Positions 35,486-43,751 are shown, counted from the first letter of the stretch. The stretch: 64,000 nt of DNA from Bradyrhizobium sp. BR13661 (GCF_029892425.1 NZ_JARXWB010000003.1:248001-312000); one strand, 5' to 3'. Numbers and translations: made by a program. Notes: a model not told the origin generated them from the sequence alone.

Positions 35486-36613
35486 ATGACCCGCTGGCTC
35501 TCCAACGTGTTCCGCCTCGGCGTCAAGGAGCTCGCGAGTCTCGCAAGTGACATGGTACTGGCGTTCTTCGTGGTCTATTCCTTCTCGTTCAGCGTCTATA
35601 GCGAGTCGACGGGGATCACGACCGACGTCAACAACGCGCCGATCGCCATCGTCGATTCCGATCGTTCGGTGCTGTCCACCCGCATCGCCGACGCGCTGCT
35701 ACAGCCCTATTTCCGCCGTCCCGTCCCGGTCGACCGTTCTGCCGTCGACCACCTCATGGATGAAGGTCAGTATGCCTTCGTGCTCGACATCCCGCCACGG
35801 TTCCAGGCCGATGTGCTGAACGGACGTGATCCGGCGGTGCAACTCAACATCGACGCTACGGCCATGACACAGGCCGCAGTCGGCGCCGGCTACGTGTCCT
35901 CGATCCTGCAGCAGGAGACGACGAACTACCTGCATTCCCGCGGCATCGCGCGCGAACTGCCGGTGCGCAGCGTCGAACGCGCCTTCTTCAATCCGAACCT
36001 GGAAGGCTTCTGGCATTTGGCGATCAATGCGCTGGTGGAGAACCTGACCATGCTGACCATCCTGCTGGTCGGCGCGGCGGTCATTCGCGAGCGCGAGCGG
36101 GGCACCATCGAACATCTCCTGGTCATGCCTGTCCGCGCGCACGAGATCGCCGCCGGAAAGATCTGGGCCAATGCGCTGGTGGTGGCGTTCTTCGGCACGT
36201 TGTCGCTGCTCATCGTGATCAAGGGCGTATTGCACGTGCCGATCGTGGGCTCGATCCCGCTATTCGTTGCCGGCATGGTGCTCTATCTTTTCGCCATCGC
36301 TTCGCTCGGCATCCTCCTTGCGACCATTGCCAACACCATGCCGCAGTTCGCGCTGCTCGCAATCCCGGTGTTCCTCATCCTCAACATGCTGTCGGGCGGG
36401 GCCTCTCCGCTCGAAGCCATGCCGGAGCCGCTCCGGGTCGCGATTCAGGTTTCGCCGGCCGTGCATTTCGTGCAATTCACGCAGTCGGTGTTGTGTCGGG
36501 GCGCCGGCATCGACCAGATCTGGCCGCATCTCGTCGCGATTGTCGTGCTTGGCGCAATCTTCCTGGCGGTCGCGCTTGCCCGTTTCCGCCGGATGCTGGC
36601 ACGGGTGCAGTAG
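35486..36613 (+). CDS. ABC-2 type permease (YhhJ-like)
   Basis: About 375 residues from ATG 35486, one base after the stop of the RbbA-like gene. The open frame to 35435 overlaps that gene and is not needed. The topology is one N-terminal helix, a periplasmic domain (about 45-180, with NNAPIAIVDSDRS), then five to six helices. It carries the ABC-2 family block RERERGTIEHLLVMPV and FAIASLGILLATIANTMPQF. It pairs with the permease half of the preceding protein to make a complete exporter. The cargo is unknown. Confidence 0.87.
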   Translation: MTRWLSNVFRLGVKELASLASDMVLAFFVVYSFSFSVYSESTGITTDVNNAPIAIVDSDRSVLSTRIADALLQPYFRRPVPVDRSAVDHLMDEGQYAFVLDIPPRFQADVLNGRDPAVQLNIDATAMTQAAVGAGYVSSILQQETTNYLHSRGIARELPVRSVERAFFNPNLEGFWHLAINALVENLTMLTILLVGAAVIRERERGTIEHLLVMPVRAHEIAAGKIWANALVVAFFGTLSLLIVIKGVLHVPIVGSIPLFVAGMVLYLFAIASLGILLATIANTMPQFALLAIPVFLILNMLSGGASPLEAMPEPLRVAIQVSPAVHFVQFTQSVLCRGAGIDQIWPHLVAIVVLGAIFLAVALARFRRMLARVQ

Positions 36614-36793
36614 TTCGGCGACATCAAGGGCTTTGCGCGCATCGGTCAATCGCGATGCCAACTCGCCGGTAGACTGAGCGAGCTGACCGGCGTTAAGCTC
36701 CCCGCAGAGACCTCGTGCACGAAAGCTGCAGCCCATGAAAACCGGAGCGAACCGATTCCCCAGCTGATATTCGGCCTGGCCTATCTGCTGATC

Positions 36794-37879
36794 GTGACCC
36801 GCTTCATCTGGCCGCTGCAATTGCCGCTCTCGATCAAGATCCTGATGGCTGCGCTCGCGCTGGTCGCGTTGCAGTTTCACCGGTGGAGCAAGCTGTCGTC
36901 GGGCTCGGTGTTCTCGCCGGAGTTTCCCCGCCCGGTGGTTGCCCTCTTCAACTGGGCGTTCGGCACAATCGTCCTGCTCGCGCTGCTGCAGCTGGCGCTC
37001 GATGTCGGGCTTCTCATGGGAATGCTGATCCATGGTGGCATCGTGGGCGCCCCCGATGGCGTGCGCTATGGATTGGCTCTGCTGGCTGCCGTCGTGGCCG
37101 CGATCGGCGTCCAGCAGGCGATGCGGATTCCGCCGCTGAAAGACATCGAAATCGGTATCCGCGGGCTCCCGCCGCAATTTGACGGATACACCGTTCTGCA
37201 ACTGACCGATCTGCACATCAGCCGCCTATTCCCTGCATCCTGGGCGCGTGCCGTCGTCGAACGATCGAACAAGCTCGGCGTCGACCTGATTGCGATCACC
37301 GGGGACCTGATCGACGGCACCGTCGATGCGCGGCGCCCCGACATCGAGCCATTGCGGGACTTGAGAGCGATCGATGGCGTCTACGTGATCTCCGGCAATC
37401 ACGAATACATTTTCGGCTACGACAAATGGATGGCGCAGTTCTTCGAACTTGGCCTGTTGTCGCTCGAAAACAAGTGCATCGTTCTTGATCGCGACGGCGG
37501 CAAACTGGTTTTCGCCGGCATCACGGACCGGGCGTCACGTCACAGGGAGTATCCGGCGCGAGACCTCGCCGCGGTCCTTGCAGGCATCCCCGAAGGCGCC
37601 CCTGTCATCCTGCTCGATCACCAGCCGAGCGATGCGCGGCACGCCGCGAAGCTCGGCGTGACCCTGCAACTGTCCGGGCATACACATGGCGGACTGATTG
37701 TCGGGATCGACCGATTGGCGGCACCCGCCAATGCCGGTTACGTGTCGGGCCGCTACGATGTCGAGGGAATGACGCTCTACGTGAACAACGGCACCGCGCT
37801 CTGGCCGGGCTTCGCGCTGCGGCTCGGTCGCCCTTCCGAACTGACCCGGATCACCCTACGCCCGGTGGACGCCAGCTGA
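36794..37879 (+). CDS. Membrane-anchored metallophosphoesterase
   Basis: 361 residues from GTG 36794. Hydrophobic helices fill the first ~120 residues. A calcineurin-like domain follows: LQLTDLHISRL (DxH), ITGDLIDGT (GDxxD), ISGNHEYIFG (GNHE), LDHQPS and LSGHTHGGL (GHTH). All five metal-site motifs are intact. YkoQ/YaeI-type family members act at the membrane, for example on lipid-A precursors or other phosphoesters. The frame is open further upstream and would add another membrane helix (PIPQLIFGLAYLLIV), but there is no ATG, GTG or TTG there in frame. The true start is uncertain or the 5' end is damaged. Confidence 0.8.
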   Translation: MTRFIWPLQLPLSIKILMAALALVALQFHRWSKLSSGSVFSPEFPRPVVALFNWAFGTIVLLALLQLALDVGLLMGMLIHGGIVGAPDGVRYGLALLAAVVAAIGVQQAMRIPPLKDIEIGIRGLPPQFDGYTVLQLTDLHISRLFPASWARAVVERSNKLGVDLIAITGDLIDGTVDARRPDIEPLRDLRAIDGVYVISGNHEYIFGYDKWMAQFFELGLLSLENKCIVLDRDGGKLVFAGITDRASRHREYPARDLAAVLAGIPEGAPVILLDHQPSDARHAAKLGVTLQLSGHTHGGLIVGIDRLAAPANAGYVSGRYDVEGMTLYVNNGTALWPGFALRLGRPSELTRITLRPVDAS

Positions 37880-37930
37880 TCCTGACCGTTCCGTTTCGGT
37901 GGACGGAGTTGGTGGCGAATGGGTGTGGCC

Positions 37931-37959
37931 TGGCTGGGGCGGGAGGGATCGAACCTCTC
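37931..37959 (-). repeat. tRNA-Gln-like 3' end fragment 2 (candidate attachment site)
   Basis: Same orientation as fragment 1 and about 6.5 kb to its right. On the minus strand it is a T-arm (GAGG-TTCGATC-CCTC core) and an acceptor strand ending CGCCCCAGCCA. The shared stretch with fragment 1 is about 29 bases with one G indel. No anticodon arm is present. Confidence 0.6.
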
Positions 37960-38003
37960 AAGAAAGGCCCATAGCACAGGGGTTTCTTTAACCGGAATCC
38001 CGG

Positions 38004-38027
38004 CTTTGATTCCATCTTTGATTCATT
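38004..38027. repeat. 12-bp tandem repeat (candidate integrase arm sites)
   Basis: CTTTGATTCCAT is followed directly by CTTTGATTCATT, about 45 bp inside tRNA-like fragment 2. It parallels the tandem blocks at 31.6 and 43.65 kb. Confidence 0.55.
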
Positions 38028-38682
38028 TTTGTTTGCCCCGACCCACTGGATAATAGTTGGTCGGCCGCGTTCAGGCGGCGACACTCTGACACATTCTGAC
38101 ACCCCGGACTCAGCAAACCTTACATGCGCAGCCCTCTGGTGCCCCGCCGCAACCACCGTCAGCCCCGAGTTCAAAACAAGCACTGCGGTCATAGCTGATG
38201 ATCTAAAGCCCGCTCCAGTTCGAATCACACCGGGCGAAGCGAGCCGGCTACTACGTCGTCACCTGCGCAACCGTCGCCATCGCGGGCGTTCGTTCATTTC
38301 CAGGTAACGTCGGATCAGGCGTTCAAGCTATCTCGCGCCCTGGCTGTGGCTGCGGAGAATGCGGCTAAAATCCTTGCATCAACCGAGACGTAGTGGCGCT
38401 GCTTCGCCAGTCCCCTTTCCAGGGCAGGCGTGCCCTGACGTGATCGATGCCGGAGATGACGACGGCGGTTGGTCCTGACACCAATTGCGGTGGGTTCAAA
38501 ACTGCAAATCCACAGGAAATCGGATATTCAACTCTAGATTCTGCTTGTTTACACGCCACTCGCTTGGCTTGCAGACACGAATCGCCTTATGATGTTCGGC
38601 TGGCTCGCGGCATGGCCATCTAGGAGATGCCCTCTTGCGCGGCCGAACTTACTTAAAAACATAGTGTAGGGCCTGACCGGCC

Positions 38683-38690
38683 AAGGAGGT
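38683..38690 (+). promoter_or_regulatory. Strong ribosome-binding site of the MBL/E2-E1-JAB/patatin operon
   Basis: AAGGAGGT lies three bases before ATG 38694 and directly abuts GTG 38691. The near-perfect anti-SD match favours ATG 38694 as the start. Confidence 0.75.
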
Positions 38691-38693
38691 GTG

Positions 38694-39854
38694 ATGTTCG
38701 CGGATGTAAAGGGACCTTCCTTCATTTTCTGGCCTGTCGGCTGCGGCGACAGCACGACCGTCGTCGTCAGCGAAACCGAAGTCATGCAGATCGATCTGAA
38801 CGACAAGGTTATGGCCGAGGAGGACGACAACGAGCACATTCCGCTTGTGGATGAACTCGTGGCGAAGCTGCCGCAACGCGACGGCAAGCCCTACTTGTCC
38901 TGCTTTGTGCTGACGCATCCCGACCAAGACCACTGCCGCGGCTTCGAGGATCTTCTCAAGCGGGTCGTGATCGGTGAGCTTTGGCACAGCCCGCACATCT
39001 TCCGGGAGTACGAGGACGAAAAGGTCCTGTGCAAGGATGCCGAGGTGTTTCGCGAGGAAGCCCGTCGCCGCGCCACGAAAACCATCAAGGCCGGCGGCGA
39101 TCCCGGCGCCGGCAATCGCGTGCGGGTTATCGGCTACAGCTCGCTGTTCGAGCCCGGCGAACGCTATCACAACCTTCCTGAGGAATTCCGCACCCGCCCC
39201 GGTTCGGAGATCACCATTCTCGATGGCGCCGCCGTCGGCGACCGCTTCCATGCCTTCATTCACGGGCCGTTCAAGGAGGGTGAAGCTGATGCCCGAAACG
39301 AGACCAGCGTGGCGATGCGCGTGATCATCGGCTCCCAGGATCATCCGATGTATGGGCTCTTCCTTGGCGACGTCTCCTACCCGACCCTGATGCAAATCTT
39401 CGAGCAGACGCACGCTCACAACAATGACGCCATGTTGAACTGGAACGTGCTGCTTTCTCCGCATCACTGCTCGAAAAAAGTCATGTACGAAGACGATGTC
39501 CTCCAGCAGGACGCCATGGACGAATTGGCGGCACCTCAGCTCGACATCGGTTATATCGTTGCGAGTTCGCCGGAATTCCCTGCCTCAAATTCCTCTGGTG
39601 ACAACCCGCCCCACGTCAAGGCGAGGAATCGCTATGAGGAGATCGTCAATACCGCGTTCCTGTGCACCGGTGAGTACAGCACGCCCGAGAATCTGCGGCC
39701 GATTATCTTCAGCGTGAATGAAAACGGCGTCTTCCTTGACGATGACGACTATGAAGTGTCGGATGATGCGCGCAAAACGTTGGCAGCCGCTGTCGCGGCG
39801 GCTCGCGGCCGCACGGCGCCCCCGACCGTCAAAGTGGGTTTCGGGCGCGAATGA
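38694..39854 (+). CDS. ComEC-like metallo-beta-lactamase-fold protein, first gene of a ubiquitin-like defence operon
   Basis: About 386 residues, no signal peptide. FIFWPVGCGDSTTVVV is the first strand pair of ComEC/Rec2-type MBL domains. LTHPDQDHCRGF (His75, Asp77, Asp79, His80) is the HxDxDH form of the metal motif, with Asp for the usual second His as in ComEC. LFLGDVSYP and LLSPHHCSKK supply the later metal ligands. The C-terminal ~100 residues are acidic and not recognised. The fold can hydrolyse phosphodiester bonds, so nuclease or nucleotide hydrolase activity is possible. The stop overlaps the next ATG by four bases. It occupies the place where a nucleotidyltransferase would sit in type II CBASS. 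Confidence 0.82.
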   Translation: MFADVKGPSFIFWPVGCGDSTTVVVSETEVMQIDLNDKVMAEEDDNEHIPLVDELVAKLPQRDGKPYLSCFVLTHPDQDHCRGFEDLLKRVVIGELWHSPHIFREYEDEKVLCKDAEVFREEARRRATKTIKAGGDPGAGNRVRVIGYSSLFEPGERYHNLPEEFRTRPGSEITILDGAAVGDRFHAFIHGPFKEGEADARNETSVAMRVIIGSQDHPMYGLFLGDVSYPTLMQIFEQTHAHNNDAMLNWNVLLSPHHCSKKVMYEDDVLQQDAMDELAAPQLDIGYIVASSPEFPASNSSGDNPPHVKARNRYEEIVNTAFLCTGEYSTPENLRPIIFSVNENGVFLDDDDYEVSDDARKTLAAAVAAARGRTAPPTVKVGFGRE

Positions 39855-42094
39855 AATCCGAGGGGCAGGCTTGGGCACTCCAGCAACTTGCCGACGTCGT
39901 CCAGGCTTCCTCCGGTTCTCTCGAGGTGATCGACTCCGTCGAGCCGACCGAAGACGGAGAAGCCGTACTCGTTACCCTTTCGGTGGATTGTTCCGGATAC
40001 CCGCGTAAGCCAGGCGGGATTCCTTTCAGGGCTCGTGAACGCCTGCTTCTCAAGATTCCAGCAAATTTTCCTCTGGAGGTGCCGCGCCTGGACTTCGCGC
40101 ACAAGCGCTACGGCGACTTCTCGCACGTGCAATGGGGCAGTTATATCTGCCTTTATCAGGCGACCGACAGTGAGTGGCAGCCGGAAGACGGCCTCTTCGG
40201 CTACATGCAGCGCGTCGACGACTGGCTTCGTGCTGCCGCCGCGAATGAGCTCGATCCGGCGGGGATGCCGCTGCATCCACCCGTCACTTACGCGGTCAGC
40301 AGCCTGAAGATTGTCCCCACGCAGAACACGCCGGTCGTCGAACCGCCGTTTTGGGCGGGCTACGCGAAGATCACCCGCGAGAACGAGAACCGTATAGAAC
40401 TCGGCGAATGGATCGAAAACTCTGGCACTGTGCCCGATGGCCGTTTGGTCGCTGTTGTGCTCCTCCCGACCGGGATGCCGCACGAGTATCCCAAGTCGGT
40501 CTCCGGGCTTCTCGACGAGTTGATTGCCCGGGGTGTCCCGATCCAGGTCATCCGGCTGATGATTCAGCTGGGCGTGCTCAGAGGCGAAAGCGGTCAGCCG
40601 CTCATCTTCATTCTGGGCGCCGCCATGCGTGGGATCGCTGGCGGCCAGCGTCTTCAACATTTGGCTGCATGGCGGATCGATGTGCAGCGTGTCGATGAAA
40701 TGCGCGCGGCTATTAGGGCCTCTACCGACGATAATCCCAGTGACGTCACCGAATTCTATGAGTGGGCTGCGAAGGCAACAATTGAATGGTGCGGTGTTCT
40801 TGAGGACCGACCTGAAATCGTCACCAGACGAGACGCCGAAAGCGCTTCAGCCTGGTGGGCGGGCCGTCATGTCGTTCTTCTCGGATGCGGGGCGATTGGC
40901 AGCGCGGTCGCCATGCTGCTTGCTCGGGCCGGCGTGGCCAAACTGCAGCTCTACGACAAGGACGTCGTCAAGCCGGGTGTTCTGGTCAGGCAGCTGTTCG
41001 ACCGATATCAGATCGGCGCCAATAAAGCGAAGGCAACGGCCCAGAACGTCCGTTATGCCAACTATGGCGTCGAGGCGCTCTCGTCACCCGCAGATATCGT
41101 GATATTGCTTGAAGTCCCGGAGCGCCGCGCGGACATCCTGGCCGCTGACGTGATCATCAACGCGACCGCTTCGACAATGGTCGGGACTTCGCTGGAGAAG
41201 CAGTTCAGGACCTGGCCAAAGATCCATCCGCCGATCATCTCAATGGCTCTGGGCCACAAGGCGGACCAGGGTCTGATGACGATGGCTGTGCAAGCGGTGC
41301 CGGGCATCACGCTGGACCTCGACCGACGCGCCAAGATAGCGCTGTCGAATCTTGCCAAGGGAAAGCACGTGCTCGACGAGTTCTGGCCGGTGAGCCCCGA
41401 CCGGACCCGTCTGTTTCAGCCCGAGCCAGGCTGTTCCAGTCCGACGTTCCGCGGCTCTGCCGCTGACGTGATGGCGCTCACCGCTCTGATGACGAACGTC
41501 GCGAGCAGATGGCTGGCAAATCCCTCGCATGTGGCTGCGCGAGCCCGGTCCTTCGACCTGACAGGTCAGCGTACCGGCGCGCTCAACGAGTTTGAGTTCG
41601 AGTGGCCTATGGACATTGTTCTCGTCGATGGCCGGAACGGTTACCAGATTCGTGTCACGCAGGCCGCGCTTGCAGGAATGCGAGCATGGATGCGCAGGTC
41701 AGAGCGGGTTAACGGCCGACGCGTGGAGACCGGTGGAATCCTGTTTGGCCACGCGGACGAATTCCTGAAAATCCTCTGGGTCGATGAAATCAGCGGGCCG
41801 CCGCCGGACAGCCTTCAATCTCCCACCGCATTTGTCTGCGGCACCGCGGGCGTTTCTGAAATGAACGCCGAAAAGACCAAGAGGACACGAAAATCCGTCG
41901 CATTCGTCGGCATGTGGCACACGCACCCGGGAGGAATCCCCCTCCCCAGCGACACCGACTACAGCGCGATGGCAAATCTTCTCACGAGCGAGGAATTCCA
42001 GGCCAAGCGCTTCTTGATGATCATCGTCGGGGCAGACTCATCGCGGCCCCTTATTTCGGGAACGGTCTTTGAGCGAGCCGATTACCAACAGTAG
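39851..42094 (+). CDS. E2-E1-JAB fusion: ubiquitin-like conjugation and deconjugation protein
   Basis: 747 residues, three enzymes in one chain. Residues 1-~135 form an E2/UBC-like fold: the proline-rich FPLEVPRLDF is followed by SYICLYQATDSEW with Cys100 as the likely catalytic Cys. A linker domain follows (about 135-340). Residues ~345-600 form a ThiF/E1 adenylation domain: VVLLGCGAIGSAVA (GxGxxG 355-360), YDKDVV (Asp379/Asp381), Arg390, and a candidate catalytic Cys518 in PEPGCSSPT. Residues ~605-747 form a JAB/JAMM peptidase: Glu636, His700-x-His702, Ser710 and Asp713 complete the motif. The order matches CBASS Cap2 (E2-E1) joined to Cap3 (JAB). No ubiquitin-like protein is encoded nearby. 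It overlaps both neighbours. Confidence 0.9.
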   Translation: MKSEGQAWALQQLADVVQASSGSLEVIDSVEPTEDGEAVLVTLSVDCSGYPRKPGGIPFRARERLLLKIPANFPLEVPRLDFAHKRYGDFSHVQWGSYICLYQATDSEWQPEDGLFGYMQRVDDWLRAAAANELDPAGMPLHPPVTYAVSSLKIVPTQNTPVVEPPFWAGYAKITRENENRIELGEWIENSGTVPDGRLVAVVLLPTGMPHEYPKSVSGLLDELIARGVPIQVIRLMIQLGVLRGESGQPLIFILGAAMRGIAGGQRLQHLAAWRIDVQRVDEMRAAIRASTDDNPSDVTEFYEWAAKATIEWCGVLEDRPEIVTRRDAESASAWWAGRHVVLLGCGAIGSAVAMLLARAGVAKLQLYDKDVVKPGVLVRQLFDRYQIGANKAKATAQNVRYANYGVEALSSPADIVILLEVPERRADILAADVIINATASTMVGTSLEKQFRTWPKIHPPIISMALGHKADQGLMTMAVQAVPGITLDLDRRAKIALSNLAKGKHVLDEFWPVSPDRTRLFQPEPGCSSPTFRGSAADVMALTALMTNVASRWLANPSHVAARARSFDLTGQRTGALNEFEFEWPMDIVLVDGRNGYQIRVTQAALAGMRAWMRRSERVNGRRVETGGILFGHADEFLKILWVDEISGPPPDSLQSPTAFVCGTAGVSEMNAEKTKRTRKSVAFVGMWHTHPGGIPLPSDTDYSAMANLLTSEEFQAKRFLMIIVGADSSRPLISGTVFERADYQQ

Positions 42095-43271
42095 TCCGCT
42101 GCCGAAGCGGCCGTTTATCGGACTCGCCATGTCCGGCGGCGGCGCACGGGCAATCGCGTTCCATCTCGGCTGTTTGCGGGCGCTCCATGACAGAGGTCTG
42201 CTGGACGAGGTGAAGGTTCTCTCCACGGTGTCGGGAGGCAGCGTGATCGGCGCCTGTTACGCCTACAGTGCTGATGATTTCGTGACCTTCGACCGGAAGC
42301 TCACCGGGCTGCTCCGGAGCGGCATCCAGCGGAAAATCCTGGGAAAGCTGCTGACCAGTACGCAATGGGCGAAGATCCTCTTCACGCTGGTCGTAAGCGG
42401 ACTGCCAACCGCTCTTCTTTGGTGCCTTTCAACAATGCTGGCCGTGTTGCGAACCCTCACCGGCATTCCTACGCGGCGCATCGAGTATAGCCTTGCGGTC
42501 CTGTGGCAATCGCTACCGGTCTGGGGCAGCCTGACGACGGCGTTCGAGCTAGCCTTAACCGAGCTCTTTGGGTCCAAGACCGTCCGCGACGTCGCGCGCC
42601 CAGGTTTGAGCGTCGTCATCAATGCCTGTGACCTGAAGACAGGAACCGCATTCCGTTTTGGCTCGCAACGGTCGGGAGGTTGGCGTTACGGGAAGATTGT
42701 TGGACCGGCTCCAACCGTCGCAAAGGCCGTGGCGGCATCGGCCGCCTTCCCCATCATCCTGCCGCCGCTTATCGAGTCTTTCCAGTTCAGCAAAGCCGGC
42801 AGCACTCAAACCCAGACAGTCGTCCTGACCGATGGCGGCGTGTTCGACAATCTGGGAGTTTCCGTCCTGGAGCCTGGACGAGACGGCGATATCACCGACA
42901 CATATCCGGTGACGCACATTATCAGTCTCAATGCCGGACCGGGCCAGCTCGACGGAGGCGATCATCCCTTCTGGTGGATCGGCCGCGTTGCAAAATCCTT
43001 TGAAGCGGTGCATCGCAAATCGCAAGACCACGTTTACTCCCGGCTTCATCGTCACGTGGAAACAGGCGAGCTGGACGGTTTTGGAATGGTCTACCTTGGT
43101 CAGCAGGATCACCGACTTCCGTACCGTCCGCCCGACCTGGTCACTCGCGACGAAGTCCGCGAGTATCCAACAGACTTCGCGCCCATCTCAGCAAAAGACC
43201 TTGCGTTGTTGAGCAGAAGAGGCGAACAGCTCACGCACATCATCATCGATCGATATCTGCCGCAGCTGTAG
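42069..43271 (+). CDS. Patatin-like phospholipase, probable effector of the operon
   Basis: 400 residues. The TTG at 42069 lies inside the end of the E2-E1-JAB gene (26-bp overlap). ATG 42129 would cut away the first beta strand (FIGLAMSGGG), so TTG is preferred. Motifs: GGGARAIAFHLG (oxyanion loop), STVSGGSVIG (nucleophile near Ser55) and LTDGGVFDNLG (catalytic Asp). A hydrophobic stretch (about 95-140) suggests membrane contact. CBASS CapV is also a patatin that degrades membrane phospholipid after activation, so an abortive-infection effector role is the leading idea. Translational coupling to the fusion gene supports joint function. Confidence 0.87.
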   Translation: MSEPITNSSPLPKRPFIGLAMSGGGARAIAFHLGCLRALHDRGLLDEVKVLSTVSGGSVIGACYAYSADDFVTFDRKLTGLLRSGIQRKILGKLLTSTQWAKILFTLVVSGLPTALLWCLSTMLAVLRTLTGIPTRRIEYSLAVLWQSLPVWGSLTTAFELALTELFGSKTVRDVARPGLSVVINACDLKTGTAFRFGSQRSGGWRYGKIVGPAPTVAKAVAASAAFPIILPPLIESFQFSKAGSTQTQTVVLTDGGVFDNLGVSVLEPGRDGDITDTYPVTHIISLNAGPGQLDGGDHPFWWIGRVAKSFEAVHRKSQDHVYSRLHRHVETGELDGFGMVYLGQQDHRLPYRPPDLVTRDEVREYPTDFAPISAKDLALLSRRGEQLTHIIIDRYLPQL

Positions 43272-43750
43272 ATGGCGAGCTCCATCCTGGTGTTGTTCTT
43301 GTTTGCCCTGGCTCGACACGAGCCCGGTGCGTTCGGCGCGCTTCCGGCCGGGTCTTTCACCCCTTTTTCTCGGTAGTCGGAAGATGTGGCGCGACCCGGG
43401 TGCGTTCGGACCCCTCAAGGAATAATCTACAGCTGCGTTCTTTGGACGAGCGTTCCGCAGTCCTTGTTGCAAGACTGGAACGCTTGCGTTCGTGGCCAGC
43501 GGGCGATAGCCGGTGCCGACGGCCAGGCATCGAAGCTGCGGCCACTACAATGTCAAGGTAGGCCGAGACACCAATTCTCGTGTGAAATCAAAACGAAGAG
43601 GCCGGTAGAAGTGCGAATCTGAGCGTGAACGGAGCTGGAACAGAGCGGATTTGCTGTTGACGTGCTGTTGACCGGTCGGCGAGTCAACTCTGGCCGTTCT
43701 GATTGTTGCTTTGAGGTAATCACCACGCGAGTTTGTGGGTTTGCCCTCCG
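43272..43750. other. Gene-free right edge of the defence-like module
   Basis: About 480 bp with no recognisable gene. It has the repeated word GGTGCGTTCGG (near 43328 and 43399) and an 11-bp tandem repeat at 43651-43672. The broken MBL gene to the right starts to lose similarity at about 43750, which may be the junction. Confidence 0.5.
43651..43672. repeat. 11-bp tandem repeat (candidate integrase arm sites)
   Basis: TTGCTGTTGAC is followed by GTGCTGTTGAC, period 11, close to the right edge of the defence-like module. No tRNA-like fragment was found beside this one. Confidence 0.6.
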
Positions 43751-43751
43751 T

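Larger units (their letters stand above)
37880..38693. other. Gene-free junction between the two cargo modules
   Basis: About 810 bp. It contains tRNA-like fragment 2 (37931-37959), a 12-bp tandem repeat (38004-38027), and then about 650 bp in which no protein family could be recognised on either strand. Short open frames here (for example 38029-38307) look non-coding. It ends with the strong ribosome-binding site of the MBL gene, so the promoter of the defence-like operon must lie in this stretch. Confidence 0.55.
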
